Source: Chthoniobacterales bacterium | GTDB taxonomy: Bacteria; Verrucomicrobiota; Verrucomicrobiia; Chthoniobacterales; JACTMZ01 | Reading direction: 5' to 3' | DNA length: 64,000 nucleotides | NCBI GenBank assembly: GCA_018402585.1 | Contig: JAGYIO010000006.1 | Coordinates: forward strand, 1-64,000 | Part shown: positions 23,321-33,325 of the stretch, one piece after another | Layout: each line of letters starts with the position of its first letter | How positions within the stretch are numbered: the first letter of the stretch is position 1 | Position numbers and translations under genes: made by a program | Notes under the pieces: generated by a model | Database searches by the model: none | Told to the model about the DNA's origin: nothing | Seen by the model: only the letters and a program-made list of their open reading frames with translations

Positions 23321-24379
23321 TCAGCGCTCCAATCGCGGCAACGACCTGGCCCGCCGCCACGGCAAGTGGAAGCGGACCGCAGTCTGCCCGTCGATGAAGT
23401 AAGCGATGGCCGCACGGCCCAACGCATAAGTCCCCGCACCCGCCACCCCGCCGGAAATCATATGACCCCAGACGGGAAGGATTTTCACCGCGGCGCGCGC
23501 CGTCTCCCGAAAGACAAGCCCGGCGCCGAAGCCGATGCCGAGCGAAGCGGCGAATTCACCGGCCAGGCGCGGCGAGAAATCGCGTCCGCTCACGTAGACA
23601 ATGAGCGAGACCATGAACATCTGCAGGGCGAGGAGAACCGGAAAATCGGCGAGCGGCAACGGTTGCATCCCGATCACGCCGGCCACCGCCCCGAACGACT
23701 TGAGCACTGTCCCGGCCAGCCGGGCCTGCGCGCCCCGCGCCACGAGGAAGCGGGCCAACTCCAATTGGGCCTCCTCGGGCAAGTAGTCGCAGAGGCGGTC
23801 GCCGAGGGCCGACCTCTCTTCCGCCCCGAAGCCCACCTCGATACTCTGGCGCGCCAGATGCGTCGAGAAGACGACGGAGGAAGATGCTCCCGCCCCGGCC
23901 AAGGCAGCGAGAACGGCGGAACTCTCGGTCCGAGCACCAAACACGACGACGGCCAGGCCGGCCGGACTTCCCCCTTCCCGCAGCGGTGCCGAGGCCAGCA
24001 CTTCGGCAGCACGTCGCGCATCCGCGGCCAGTCCGGCGTGGGGTGATCCCACATAGAGATAAAGGTCGGCCGGTTCCACCGGCACAGCGCCGGAGTCGCG
24101 CAGATCGGCCAACTCAATCGTGCCCACCCCTTGCACTGCGGTCCAGGGACCGCGGACCAAAGGCGCGCGCAGCACGGTACGGCCAGCCAAGGCGTTCAGC
24201 AGGGCGGGCAGTTCGATACCGGCCTCGCCGAGCACGGCAATGCGGGGCGCCCGCTGAAGGAGAAAAATTTCTTTGATTGGATCCAACTCCCGCAGGATGG
24301 GCTCCTGCAATGACCCGGGAAGCTTGTCCAACAAAACGGACATTTTTTCGTAAGCGGCGAGGAGGGCGGGACGACTCAT
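23321..24379 (-). CDS. Degenerate GTPase-like domain plus DUF697 membrane domain
   Basis: A 352-residue protein. The N-terminal 200 residues have the layout of a small GTPase (IAVLGEAGIELPALLNALAG and WTAVQGVGTIELADLRDSG), but the P-loop lacks the GKS/T residues, so GTP binding is doubtful. The C-terminal part (GVIGMQPLPLADFPVLLALQ, then SGGVAGAGTYALGRAAIAYF) is the DUF697/YcjF-like membrane-associated domain usually fused to Era-like GTPases. It ends in a basic tail. It may be a scaffold for envelope stress. Expected partners are unknown. Confidence 0.7.
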   Translation of the reverse strand: MSRPALLAAYEKMSVLLDKLPGSLQEPILRELDPIKEIFLLQRAPRIAVLGEAGIELPALLNALAGRTVLRAPLVRGPWTAVQGVGTIELADLRDSGAVPVEPADLYLYVGSPHAGLAADARRAAEVLASAPLREGGSPAGLAVVVFGARTESSAVLAALAGAGASSSVVFSTHLARQSIEVGFGAEERSALGDRLCDYLPEEAQLELARFLVARGAQARLAGTVLKSFGAVAGVIGMQPLPLADFPVLLALQMFMVSLIVYVSGRDFSPRLAGEFAASLGIGFGAGLVFRETARAAVKILPVWGHMISGGVAGAGTYALGRAAIAYFIDGQTAVRFHLPWRRARSLPRLER

Positions 24380-24391
24380 GATGCAACCGAC

Positions 24392-27300
24392 TCAATTCAG
24401 GAGCAAAACGTTCAATGCAGCCCGCAACTTAGCTTCGCACCCGACTTTGAAATCGTCCCCCGCGTGCACCCGCCGCGTGCTCCCGTCGCGGGCTACGAAT
24501 TCGAGGACCAAAGGACGGCGCCCGGGAAAATCGAGGACAACAGAACGCAAATCCTCAAGTTCGCGCCGCCCGGACCGGCCCGCCGCCAGACGCAGCACCA
24601 CCGGCTGCTCGCTCCCGGCCGGGGGCGCAAGCGGCTTGATTTCTATTGCGGTGACCGCCGGCTTGTCGTCGCGCTTGTCGAGACGCCCGGTGATTTGCAC
24701 GACCTTACCCGGGACGAGCTGGGCGAGGAACCTTTCAAAGGCCTCGCTCCAAACCCGCACTTCCACTTTACCGCTGAAATCCTCCAGGGTAAAAAAAGCG
24801 CAGGGTTTACCCGTGGACTTGGTGAACTTCTTCTCCACCCCAACGATCAGACCAGCCACCGTGACCGTCGCCCGGTCGTCCATTGCCTCGAGCGCGCTGA
24901 GGCGGTTGAATTTCGGATTTTCCAGCGATTCAAGGTAAGGATCGAGCGGATGGGCCGTGACGTAAAATCCGAGCAGCTCCTTCTCGAAGGAAAGCAACTC
25001 AGCCTCGGCAAAGGGACGTGCGCGCCGCTGCCCCGTGGCCCTTCCCGCCGCCGGAAGGGACTCCTCGCCGAAGAGGCTTTGCTGGCCTGCCGCGCGGTCA
25101 CGATGCGCCGAGGCGCTCGCCGCGAGGACCGGATCGAGGTCTTCGACCATCTGGGCGCGCTCCTCGCCGGTGAAATCGAAAGCGCCGCATTTGACCAGGC
25201 ATTCCATCGACTTGCGGTTCACCGCCCGCGGGTCCATCCGCGCGGCAAAATCCTCCAGCGAAGAGAATTCACCGCGGGCCTCCCGCTCCGCGACAGCTTC
25301 GCCCATGGAGGCCCCGCCCACATTTTTGATCGCACTCAGGCCGAATCGGATGGCCATGCCCTCCCCGTGTTTTTCGGGGGAAAACTTGAGCATACTTTTG
25401 TTTAACTCCGGCGGCAGGATGGTCAATCCCATCCGCTTCGCCTCGTCGACGTAAAAGGAAATTTTCTCCGTGTCATCCACTTCATTGCTCAGCACTGCGG
25501 ACATGAACTCGACCGGATAGTGCGCCTTGAGCCAGCACATGCGGTAACTAATCAGGGAGTAGGCCGCGCTGTGGCTTTTGTTGAATCCGTAGTCGGCGAA
25601 TTTTTCGAGCAGGTTGAAGATGGCCGTGGCCTTTCTTTCCGGGATGTCATTGTGCTCGCGGCAACCAGTGATGAAGTTGACCCGTTCCTTGGCCATCTTC
25701 TCCTTGTCCTTCTTCCCCATGGCCCGGCGCAGGAGGTCGGCCTGCCCCAAGCTGTAGCCGGCCAGCAAGTTCGCCGCTTGCTGCACTTGTTCCTGGTAAA
25801 TGAGGATCCCGTAAGTTTCTTGCGCCACCTTCTCGAGCAGCGGATGGTCGTAATTGATCTTGGTCTGGCCCTTCTTGCGCTTGATGTAGTCGGGAATGAG
25901 CGCCATGGGTCCCGGTCGGTAAAGCGCGCAGAGCGCGTTCATGTCGTCGAGGCTGTGGAAGCCGAAATTACGGCAGTAGCGCGACATGCCGCCTTCAAAT
26001 TGAAAGATGCCGACCGTCTCGCCCCGATTGAGCACGTCGAAAGCCGCCTGATCATCGACCGGCAAATTTTCCACGTCAAAATCCGGAACATGACCACGGA
26101 TCAATTCCTCGGCATCGCGGATGAGGGTCAAAGTTTTCAGCCCGAGAAAATCCATCTTGAGCATGCCCAGGTCGCCGAGCGGTTCCATGGAGAACTGGGT
26201 GACCACCTCGTTTTCCTTCCCGCGGGAGAGCGGGATAATCTCGGAAAGATCACGGTCGCCGATGACCACGCCCGCCGCGTGGATCCCGGCATTGCGGGAC
26301 AAACCCTCGAGCACCGTGGAGTAATTCCAGAGTTGCCGCGTACCGGGCTCGGACTCGATGGCTTGCTTCAATTCCGGATTTTTCTCCCGCGCCAGGGTGA
26401 GCGTGATGTTCAACTCGTTGGGAATCATCTTGGCGATCCGGTCGCCCTCCCCGTAGCTCATGCCGAGCACCCGGGCCACGTCACGCACCACACTCTTGGC
26501 CCCCAGCTGGTTGAAGGTCACGATTTGCGAGACGCACCGCTCCCCGTATTTCTGCCGCACGTATTCGATGACCTCGCCGCGGCGGGCTTGGCAAAAGTCA
26601 ACGTCGATGTCGGGCGGACTGACCCGCTCCGGATTCAAAAAGCGCTCGAAGATGAGCCCGTAGCGCACCGGGTCGAGGTCTGTGATACCAAGCGCATAGG
26701 CCACCATGCTTCCCGCGGCCGAACCGCGCCCCGGCCCGACCGGAATCGCGCGCTGCTTGGCGTAGTGGATAAAGTCCCAAACGATAAGGAAGTAGCTGGT
26801 GAAACCGAGTTTTTCAATCACCCCCAATTCGTAATCCAGACGTTCCTGCAGCTCCGGCGTGCCTTCCCCGTAACGCCGGCTGAATCCCGCGCGGCAAAGT
26901 TCGCGCAAATATCCCTCGCGGGTCTTGCCCTCGGGCGGATGGAAAACCGGAAAGCGCGACTTGCCGAACTCCAGGGTGACATCGCACCGCTCGGCAATGC
27001 GGGCGGTATTGGCCAATGCCTCCGGATGATCCGCGAAGATTTCCGCCATTTCCGCCGGCGTTTTGAGGTAAAGCTCGGGAAGATAACGCAGCCTCCGCTC
27101 GTCGGTCACGTTGGCCCCCGTGCCGATGCAGACCATCACGTCGTGGGCCTCATGGTGCGAGCGCTCGAGAAAGTGCACATCATTGGCCGCGGCCAACCCG
27201 AGCCCCAGATCGCCCGCCCAGCGGATAAGTTGCGGGTTGACCTCGCGCTGCGCATCCATCCCGTGGTCGTGGATCTCGATAAAAAAGTTCTCTGGCCCGA

Positions 27301-27805
27301 AAATATCGCGGTATTGACCGGCCAGATCACGGCCGCGTTTCGGATTACCTTGGAGCAGAGCGCTGCTGATCTCACCCTTTAGGCAACCACTTAGGCCGAT
27401 CAGCCCCTTGGCATGTTGGGCGAGCAGATCCTTGTCGACCCGCGGCTTGTAATAAAATCCCTCAAGGTGTGCCGCACTGACCAGTTTGATCAGGTTGGCC
27501 CAGCCCTCGTTTGTCTCAGCCAAGACGGTCAGATGGAAGGCCGCATCTTTGCCCGAGGAGGCCTTCTTCTCGTGCATCGAACCGGGTGCAATGTAGAGCT
27601 CGCAGCCGAGGACCGGCTTCACTCCCGCCTTTTGCGCTTCCTTGTAAAATTCGACCGCCCCGTAAAGCACCCCGTGATCGGTCATCCCCACTGAGTTCAT
27701 CCCGGATTCGGTGACTTTGCGCATCAGGTCCGCCGCCCGCACCGCACCATCGAGCATGGAGTATTCGGTGTGCACATGAAGGTGCGCAAACTCCGGGGTG
27801 GGCAT
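24392..27805 (-). CDS. dnaE: DNA polymerase III alpha subunit
   Basis: A 1137-residue replicative polymerase of the DnaE1 type. The N-terminal PHP domain starts FAHLHVHTEYSMLDGAVRAA. The catalytic region contains GPGRGSAAGSMVAYALGITD and PDIDVDFCQARRGEVIEYV with the metal-binding Asp pair. The tau/beta-binding part and a C-terminal OB fold (VTVAGLIVGVEKKFTKSTGK) follow. It has no DnaQ-like exonuclease domain. Length and order are standard. It lies divergent from the Nudix-like gene across a 91-bp gap. Confidence 0.95.
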   Translation of the reverse strand: MPTPEFAHLHVHTEYSMLDGAVRAADLMRKVTESGMNSVGMTDHGVLYGAVEFYKEAQKAGVKPVLGCELYIAPGSMHEKKASSGKDAAFHLTVLAETNEGWANLIKLVSAAHLEGFYYKPRVDKDLLAQHAKGLIGLSGCLKGEISSALLQGNPKRGRDLAGQYRDIFGPENFFIEIHDHGMDAQREVNPQLIRWAGDLGLGLAAANDVHFLERSHHEAHDVMVCIGTGANVTDERRLRYLPELYLKTPAEMAEIFADHPEALANTARIAERCDVTLEFGKSRFPVFHPPEGKTREGYLRELCRAGFSRRYGEGTPELQERLDYELGVIEKLGFTSYFLIVWDFIHYAKQRAIPVGPGRGSAAGSMVAYALGITDLDPVRYGLIFERFLNPERVSPPDIDVDFCQARRGEVIEYVRQKYGERCVSQIVTFNQLGAKSVVRDVARVLGMSYGEGDRIAKMIPNELNITLTLAREKNPELKQAIESEPGTRQLWNYSTVLEGLSRNAGIHAAGVVIGDRDLSEIIPLSRGKENEVVTQFSMEPLGDLGMLKMDFLGLKTLTLIRDAEELIRGHVPDFDVENLPVDDQAAFDVLNRGETVGIFQFEGGMSRYCRNFGFHSLDDMNALCALYRPGPMALIPDYIKRKKGQTKINYDHPLLEKVAQETYGILIYQEQVQQAANLLAGYSLGQADLLRRAMGKKDKEKMAKERVNFITGCREHNDIPERKATAIFNLLEKFADYGFNKSHSAAYSLISYRMCWLKAHYPVEFMSAVLSNEVDDTEKISFYVDEAKRMGLTILPPELNKSMLKFSPEKHGEGMAIRFGLSAIKNVGGASMGEAVAEREARGEFSSLEDFAARMDPRAVNRKSMECLVKCGAFDFTGEERAQMVEDLDPVLAASASAHRDRAAGQQSLFGEESLPAAGRATGQRRARPFAEAELLSFEKELLGFYVTAHPLDPYLESLENPKFNRLSALEAMDDRATVTVAGLIVGVEKKFTKSTGKPCAFFTLEDFSGKVEVRVWSEAFERFLAQLVPGKVVQITGRLDKRDDKPAVTAIEIKPLAPPAGSEQPVVLRLAAGRSGRRELEDLRSVVLDFPGRRPLVLEFVARDGSTRRVHAGDDFKVGCEAKLRAALNVLLLN

Positions 27806-27896
27806 GGGGCAAGATTAGTTGGCCTGCCAAGGCTGGCAAGCGGAGGGCGCAATTTGTTTTCCGGATGGCCAAAAGCGAACGCGCCGGTAACCTGCC

Positions 27897-28517
27897 GTGG
27901 TGTCTGACTCGGCCGAAAATATCCTGGTGGTTCCCCGTCACGTGTTTGCCACGCTCGGGGCTTTCCAGGGCCTGAGCCTTGAAGCCGACCGCTATATGGC
28001 CGCCTTCCTCGACCCGCAAAACAACCTTTTCTTGCCCCGCCCGTGCGCCGAACTGGACCCCTCGCACAAGCAGATCATCCCCTACCTGGTCCTGCGGCAT
28101 GGCGACCGTGTCCTCAGCTACACACGCGGCCAGTCGGGGGGCGAGGCGAGGCTCCACGCCAAAATGTCCCTCGGGATCGGCGGGCACATGAATGAGGGCG
28201 ACAGCCACGCCACCCATTTTGACCGGGCCGCTTACCTCCGGGCGGTCGAACGGGAATTGCACGAGGAGCTGGAAATTCCCGGGCCCTACCGCCAGCGCGC
28301 CGTGGCCCTGATCAATGACGAGAGCAACGAGGTTGGCCGCGTTCATTTGGGCATAGTGCACCTCGTCGAAGTCGACTCGATGGACCTCCGCCCGCGTGAA
28401 GAGGCCATCCGAGATCTCACCTTCCTCACCGTGGCGGAAGTGCAAGAGCAGCGCGAACGCCTCGAATCGTGGTCGCAATTTGTGGCCGACGCTTTGCCGC
28501 AACTCCTCGTCTCTTAG
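27897..28517 (+). CDS. Nudix-like predicted phosphoesterase
   Basis: A 206-residue protein with a relaxed Nudix box: GIGGHMNEGDSHATHFDRAA followed by YLRAVERELHEELEIPG. The GG...E and REL.EEL parts are kept. The N-terminal ENILVVPRHVFATLGAFQGL and the PYLVLRHGDRVLSYTRG strand match a bacterial family of predicted MutT-like phosphoesterases (COG4112 type). The substrate is unknown. It starts with GTG at 27897 (or 27900). Confidence 0.75.
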   Translation: MVSDSAENILVVPRHVFATLGAFQGLSLEADRYMAAFLDPQNNLFLPRPCAELDPSHKQIIPYLVLRHGDRVLSYTRGQSGGEARLHAKMSLGIGGHMNEGDSHATHFDRAAYLRAVERELHEELEIPGPYRQRAVALINDESNEVGRVHLGIVHLVEVDSMDLRPREEAIRDLTFLTVAEVQEQRERLESWSQFVADALPQLLVS

Positions 28518-28564
28518 CTCCTCTCAGGCGGGCACTTCCTGCCAGGGGAACGCCGCAACCTTCA

Positions 28565-29857
28565 CTACCCTTGCAGGCCGCTGATAATACTGATCAGCGG
28601 CAAGAAAAGCGCGATGACGATGGTTCCTACCACCACAGCAAGGAAGACAATCATGATCGGCTCGAGCAGGGAGGTCAAACCCGCCACGGTGTTGTCCACC
28701 TCGTCGTCATAGACGTCGGCCACTTTGAGCAACATTTCCGGGAGCTGCCCGGTCTCTTCACCGACGTCGATCATACTGACCACCATCGGCGGGAAGATGC
28801 CGCTCTTTTCCAGCGGCGAGACGATCGACTCGCCCTCCTTCACGCTGTCGTGCACGTGCTGGATAGCCCCGGCAATCTTTGTGTTACCGGCCGTGTCCCG
28901 CGTGATGTTTAGGGCCTGCAAAATGGGCACACCGCTGGTCACCAAGGTGCCGAGGGTCCGGCTGAAACGCGAGATGGAGCCTTTCTTGATCAGGTTGCCA
29001 AAGAGCGGAGCCTTCAATGTCAGGGTATCAATGACCATCCGGCCCTTGGCCGTCTTCCCGGCAAAGCTGTAGAGCACGACGAGCGCGACAGCCCCTCCAA
29101 TGATGAGATACCACTGGTTTTGGAAAAAGCGGCTCGCCCCGATGACGAATTCAGTCAAGGCAGGCAGGGGCTTGCCGCCGAGCATATCTTGGAAGATTTG
29201 CTCGAACTTCGGGACAATGTAGACCAGCAGGAAGGCCATGATGGCCACGGCAATGACCAAAACAATGATCGGATAAAACATGGCCGAGACGACCTTGTTC
29301 TTCAGCTTCTGTGCTTTTTCCTGGAAGTCGGCCAAGCGGACCAAAACCAACTCCATCACACCCCCGAGTTCACCGGCTTTGACCATATTGACGTAGAGCT
29401 TGTTGAAAATTTTCGGATGTTGGCCGAGGGCGTCGGAAAACGTGCTCCCGCCCTGCACCGAATCGGCTAATTTGCCGATCGTCTTGCGCAAAACCGGATC
29501 CGGTTCCTGTTTGCCCAAGACGGTTAGCCCGCGCAGCAAGGGGAGTCCGGAGTCGATCAGCGTGGCCAGCTGCCGGGTGAAGATCATCAAGGTTTTCGGC
29601 TTGATCGATTTCCGCTCAAGAAAGGGAATGCTGATGTTGATTTCCTTCTTAAGTCCTGCCCCTTTGGCCTTCGGTGCCTTGGCTCCCGCTTTGCCCCGGG
29701 CGGCGGCTTTGGCTGCTTTGCCCGCCTCCACTACACTAGTTGGGTAATAGCCTGCCTGCCGCAAAGCCGCGACCGCCTCTTGGTTGGTTCCCGCCTCAAG
29801 TGTGTCGCTCACTTCCTGCCCGCGGGCATCAAGAGCGGTGTAAGCGAAATTCGGCAT
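28565..29857 (-). CDS. gspF: Type II secretion/type IV pilus inner-membrane platform protein
   Basis: A 430-residue GspF/PilC protein, the polytopic platform that couples the assembly ATPase to pseudopilin insertion. It starts MPNFAYTALDARGQEVSDTL. Two T2SSF domains are clear: FTRQLATLIDSGLPLLRGLT and later FSRTLGTLVTSGVPILQALN. Three membrane segments are visible (VVSAMFYPIIVLVIAVAIMA, WYLIIGGAVALVVLY and IMIVFLAVVVGTIVIALFLP). An Ala/Lys/Gly-rich linker (about residues 45-70) is unusual. No other gsp or pil gene is in the window. Confidence 0.9.
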   Translation of the reverse strand: MPNFAYTALDARGQEVSDTLEAGTNQEAVAALRQAGYYPTSVVEAGKAAKAAARGKAGAKAPKAKGAGLKKEINISIPFLERKSIKPKTLMIFTRQLATLIDSGLPLLRGLTVLGKQEPDPVLRKTIGKLADSVQGGSTFSDALGQHPKIFNKLYVNMVKAGELGGVMELVLVRLADFQEKAQKLKNKVVSAMFYPIIVLVIAVAIMAFLLVYIVPKFEQIFQDMLGGKPLPALTEFVIGASRFFQNQWYLIIGGAVALVVLYSFAGKTAKGRMVIDTLTLKAPLFGNLIKKGSISRFSRTLGTLVTSGVPILQALNITRDTAGNTKIAGAIQHVHDSVKEGESIVSPLEKSGIFPPMVVSMIDVGEETGQLPEMLLKVADVYDDEVDNTVAGLTSLLEPIMIVFLAVVVGTIVIALFLPLISIISGLQG

Positions 29858-29940
29858 GGTCGTGGGGAGCGGGTCAATGAGGCGGTGCGATGAGCATTAC
29901 GCGTCTCGACCAGTTTCTCCAAGAGCAAAAACCGGCCCGC

Positions 29941-30552
29941 TCAGACCCGGAGAAAGGGATTACCCGCTTTTTCCTCCGCCACCGTGGTGGCGGGACCGTG
30001 CCCCGGCAGCACCATAGTTTCCCCGGGCAGGGGGAGAATTTTTTCGCGGATTCCCTGCAGCAGAATCTCTCCGTTCCCACCCGGCAAATCCCAACGGCCG
30101 ATTCCGCCCCGGAAGAGAACGTCGCCACCGATCAGGCTGCTTTGGTCCGGAAGATAAAAACAAAGACTGCCCGGACAGTGCCCGGGCAGATCAAGGACAT
30201 CGGTGGGGAGACCAAGCAAGTCTTGACCCCTGCCCTCCGCGAGTAGGCCATCCGGCACGACCGGTTCGACCTGCAGGGGAAACCCTTGCCGCTCGAAAAA
30301 ATCCTGCTCCGAGACCATGGGCACCGCATCAAGATGGCAGAGCACCCGGCACCCGTGGCGTCTCTGCACCGCCGCGGCGTCCGCGGTATGATCCCAGTGA
30401 CCGTGGGTCAGGACCAGAAGGTCGATTTTCTCCCCCCGAAAATGCTCCTCGGCCCCTTCCGGAGCGTCGAAGAGGATATTTCCCCGGGGCGCCTCGACCA
30501 AGAAGCAGTTCGTTTCGTAAGGGCCACCGGTGAATGTTTTGAACTTCAACAT
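29941..30552 (-). CDS. MBL-fold metallohydrolase (glyoxalase II-like)
   Basis: About 203 residues from MLKFKTFTGGPYETNCFLVE. The metal motif is THGHWDHTADAAAV, followed by GHCPGSLCFYLPDQ, IGGDVLFRGGIGRWDLPGG and VLPGHGPATTVAEE. The order H-x-H-x-D-H, H, D, H is complete, so it should bind two metals. Small members of this group hydrolyse thioesters such as hydroxyacylglutathione or bacillithiol-type substrates. The start at 30552 is preferred over the upstream in-frame ATG. It is divergent from the protease gene. Confidence 0.85.
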   Translation of the reverse strand: MLKFKTFTGGPYETNCFLVEAPRGNILFDAPEGAEEHFRGEKIDLLVLTHGHWDHTADAAAVQRRHGCRVLCHLDAVPMVSEQDFFERQGFPLQVEPVVPDGLLAEGRGQDLLGLPTDVLDLPGHCPGSLCFYLPDQSSLIGGDVLFRGGIGRWDLPGGNGEILLQGIREKILPLPGETMVLPGHGPATTVAEEKAGNPFLRV

Positions 30553-30628
30553 AACTCTCCGGTCAAAGCTAAGGGTCTCATTTTCCTTGCGCAATGCGCC
30601 AGTCGAGGCGACCTATTTATTCTTCCAA

Positions 30629-32923
30629 ATGATACCCTTCCGCCTGGCCCCTCTGGCCCTCGCTGCCTCTTTAGCCGCCTTCGCCCCCCTCCGCGCCGAC
30701 CAGCCGGAGAAAGACGCAAGTCGGCTAGGCGAAATCACCCAAACCGTGGCTCGCATGCTCGAAAGCGCGCACTTTAGTCGTCAGCGCCTGAACAACGAGG
30801 TCGAACCCGGGGTGACCCAAGCCCGCAAAGCCCTCGACCGCTACCTGGAGCTGCTCGACTACAACCGCCTTTTCTTCACCCAAGCCGACATCGACGAATT
30901 CACCTCCAAGCACGGAGAATGGATTCACGAGGACATCTTGGCCGGCAACCTCAAGCCTGCCTTCGAAATTTACGACCGATTCATCTCCCGCGTCGAGGCC
31001 CGCGTTGCCTGGATCGGGGAAAGACTCGAGGGAAACTTTAGCTTTGAAGGCGAGCGCACCGCGCAGATCAACCGCGACAAACTTCCGTGGCCAGCCAGCG
31101 AGGCCGAGGCCGATACCATGTGGTCCGACCGGCTCGAGGCCGAACTCCTCCAAGCGATCATCGCCGACCAAGCGGTGGAGGAAACTGCGGCCAAACAACA
31201 CGACGAAGCTGACACGAAGGAGGCCGAGACCAAGGAATCCGCCAAAGTTCCCGCCTCACCGCCGAAACGTACCCCGGTTGAGACCGTGAGCAAGCGCTAC
31301 GAGCGCCTGCTCAAGACACTGCAGGAGGAAAACCGCGAGGACCAGGCCACCACTTTTCTTTCCGCGCTGGCCCAAAGCTACGACCCGCACTCCGAATACA
31401 TGAGCCAGCGTGCGCTGGACAACTTCAACATCCAGATGGGCCTCTCCCTTGTCGGTATCGGCGCCGTGCTCCGGAGCGACGATGGCTACGCCAAGATTGT
31501 CGAACTCGTCCCCGGCGGACCCGCCGACCGCGGCGGCAAACTCAAGGTCAACGACCGCATTGCTGCCGTCGCGCAGGACGACGAGGAATTCGAAGACGTC
31601 GTCGATATGAAACTTGACCGGGTGGTCGAGCGAATCCGCGGCAAAAAGGGGACCACCGTCCGCCTCCAAGTTCTCCCCGCCACCTCCCCCGACCCCTCCA
31701 AGCTTGAAGTCATCGTTATTGTGCGCGACGAGGTCCAACTCAAGGACCAGCAGGCCAAAGCCCAAGTCATCGACACCATGGGGCCCGACGGCGCCGACAC
31801 GCGAATCGGTTGGATCACCTTACCTAGTTTTTACGCCAACATGAACCAGCGTGGCAAACCTGAACGCAGTACGACCAAAGACGTCTCCGCTCTCCTCAAG
31901 CGCCTCAAAAAGGAGAATATCGAGGGCTTGATCATTGATCTGCGCCGCGACAGCGGCGGCTCCCTTGATGAAGCCATCCGCCTGACCGGTCTCTTCATTA
32001 CCAAAGGTCCTGTGGTGCAAGCCAAGGATACGGACGGCAACATCAATTCCATGGCCGACTCTGACCCCGGCGTCCTCTGGGATGGTCCTCTCATTGTACT
32101 CATGAACCGGCTTAGCGCCTCGGCCAGCGAAATTTTCGCCGCGGCCCTGCAGGACTACGGCCGCGGCATTGTGGTCGGCGACGAGCAAAGCTTCGGCAAG
32201 GGCACGGTGCAAACCCTGATCGACGTGCAACGCTTCATGCCCTTCTTCGCCCAGGCCCGCGAGGCCGGTGCGGTCAAACTAACCATCCAGAAATTTTACC
32301 GGATCAAGGGAGGATCGACCCAATTGCGCGGGGTCGCCTCCGACCTCGTCCTCCCCTCGCTCACCGATCAAGCGGACGTCGGCGAAGGTTCGCTCAAGAA
32401 TCCTCTCGGCTATGACGAAGTTCCCGCGCGCTTATTCACGCCCGCAGGCAATGTCGCCGCCCTCGTCCCGCGCCTGCGCACTGCGAGCGCAGCCCGCGTC
32501 GCGGCCAACCCCGAATTCGACTACGTCCGCCAGGACTACGATCGTCTCGTCACCCGCATCGAGGAAAACGCCGTGAGCCTGAACAAGAAAACCCGGCTGG
32601 CCGAAATCGAAGAAGAAAAAGCCCGCCGCGAAGCGCGACTCGCCGAGCGGAAACAACGCGGCACACCCGGGCTCATGGCCAGAGAAGTCACCCTCGACAC
32701 CGTAGAGTCCCCCGAGTTGCAAAAGGTCTCCCTCGATAAGCCGCCCAAGCAATCCTACACCGAGCCGGAGAAGGGTGAAGATCCGTCGGCGCCCGACGAA
32801 GAGGAGCCCTTCGTCGATCCGGTACGCGATGAGTCCCTCCTCATTATGCAGGACTACATCAAAATGCTCGGGCCCGAGCCCGTCACGGCCCGCGCCGCGA
32901 CCCAGGACGCCGCCACGCCCTGA
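30629..32923 (+). CDS. prc: Tail-specific (C-terminal processing) protease, Prc type
   Basis: A 764-residue periplasmic serine protease. The start MIPFRLAPLALAASLAAFAP is a signal peptide. Next come an N-terminal helical domain with LELLDYNRLFFTQADIDEF, a PDZ domain (LSLVGIGAVLRSDDGYAKIV) and the S41 catalytic core, with the nucleophile in LSASASEIFAAAL (Ser near residue 498) and the Lys in FGKGTVQTL (near 523). The C-terminal Glu/Lys-rich helical part is of the DUF3340 type. Prc trims C-termini of envelope proteins and regulates murein hydrolases. An acidic insert (about residues 190-215) is local to this protein. Confidence 0.92.
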   Translation: MIPFRLAPLALAASLAAFAPLRADQPEKDASRLGEITQTVARMLESAHFSRQRLNNEVEPGVTQARKALDRYLELLDYNRLFFTQADIDEFTSKHGEWIHEDILAGNLKPAFEIYDRFISRVEARVAWIGERLEGNFSFEGERTAQINRDKLPWPASEAEADTMWSDRLEAELLQAIIADQAVEETAAKQHDEADTKEAETKESAKVPASPPKRTPVETVSKRYERLLKTLQEENREDQATTFLSALAQSYDPHSEYMSQRALDNFNIQMGLSLVGIGAVLRSDDGYAKIVELVPGGPADRGGKLKVNDRIAAVAQDDEEFEDVVDMKLDRVVERIRGKKGTTVRLQVLPATSPDPSKLEVIVIVRDEVQLKDQQAKAQVIDTMGPDGADTRIGWITLPSFYANMNQRGKPERSTTKDVSALLKRLKKENIEGLIIDLRRDSGGSLDEAIRLTGLFITKGPVVQAKDTDGNINSMADSDPGVLWDGPLIVLMNRLSASASEIFAAALQDYGRGIVVGDEQSFGKGTVQTLIDVQRFMPFFAQAREAGAVKLTIQKFYRIKGGSTQLRGVASDLVLPSLTDQADVGEGSLKNPLGYDEVPARLFTPAGNVAALVPRLRTASAARVAANPEFDYVRQDYDRLVTRIEENAVSLNKKTRLAEIEEEKARREARLAERKQRGTPGLMAREVTLDTVESPELQKVSLDKPPKQSYTEPEKGEDPSAPDEEEPFVDPVRDESLLIMQDYIKMLGPEPVTARAATQDAATP

Positions 32924-33037
32924 CCGGTCGGCTCCCTCTTCCCGCTCCACCGAGAGGACCGGGCAAAAATCTTGCAGGGGCCGGCCGCCGATCCGACTGG
33001 ACATCTCATGCCCTCCGCAGGCAAATTCCGCGCCGTG

Positions 33038-33184
33038 ATGAAATATTTATTCATTCTTCCCGCCTGTCTCCTCCTTCTCGGCAGCCTCTGCTCGTGCCAA
33101 ACGACAGCAGGCTTCGGCGAAGACCTTTCCACCCTCGGCAATCGCATCAGCGATGACGCCCGGGAGCGCAGTGGCGACGACTAA
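33038..33184 (+). CDS. Entericidin-like small lipoprotein
   Basis: A 48-residue lipoprotein precursor: MKYLFILPACLLLLGSLCSC, then QTTAGFGEDLSTLGNRISDD. The lipobox is LCSC and the mature part has the G.G.D....G..I pattern of entericidins, tiny membrane lipoproteins linked to stress and cell lysis control. It lies 114 bp downstream of prc and before tRNA-Arg. Confidence 0.75.
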   Translation: MKYLFILPACLLLLGSLCSCQTTAGFGEDLSTLGNRISDDARERSGDD

Positions 33185-33240
33185 GCCCGCGTCGTTCTCG
33201 ACAATCGCGCTTGGCCGCGCAATTTTGAGCCTGCCGATCC

Positions 33241-33313
33241 GCGCCCGTAGCTCAGGGGATAGAGCAGTAGATTTCTAATCTATTGGTCGGGAGTTCGAAT
33301 CTCCCCGGGCGCG
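33241..33313 (+). tRNA. tRNA-Arg (TCT)
   Basis: A 73-nt cloverleaf: acceptor GCGCCCG/CGGGCGC, D arm GCTC..GAGC, anticodon loop TTTCTAA with TCT anticodon on a TAGAT/ATCTA-type stem, and T arm GGGAGTTCGAATCTCCC. CCA is not encoded, unlike the other two tRNAs of the window. Confidence 0.93.
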
Positions 33314-33325
33314 CGCACCTCCGAA

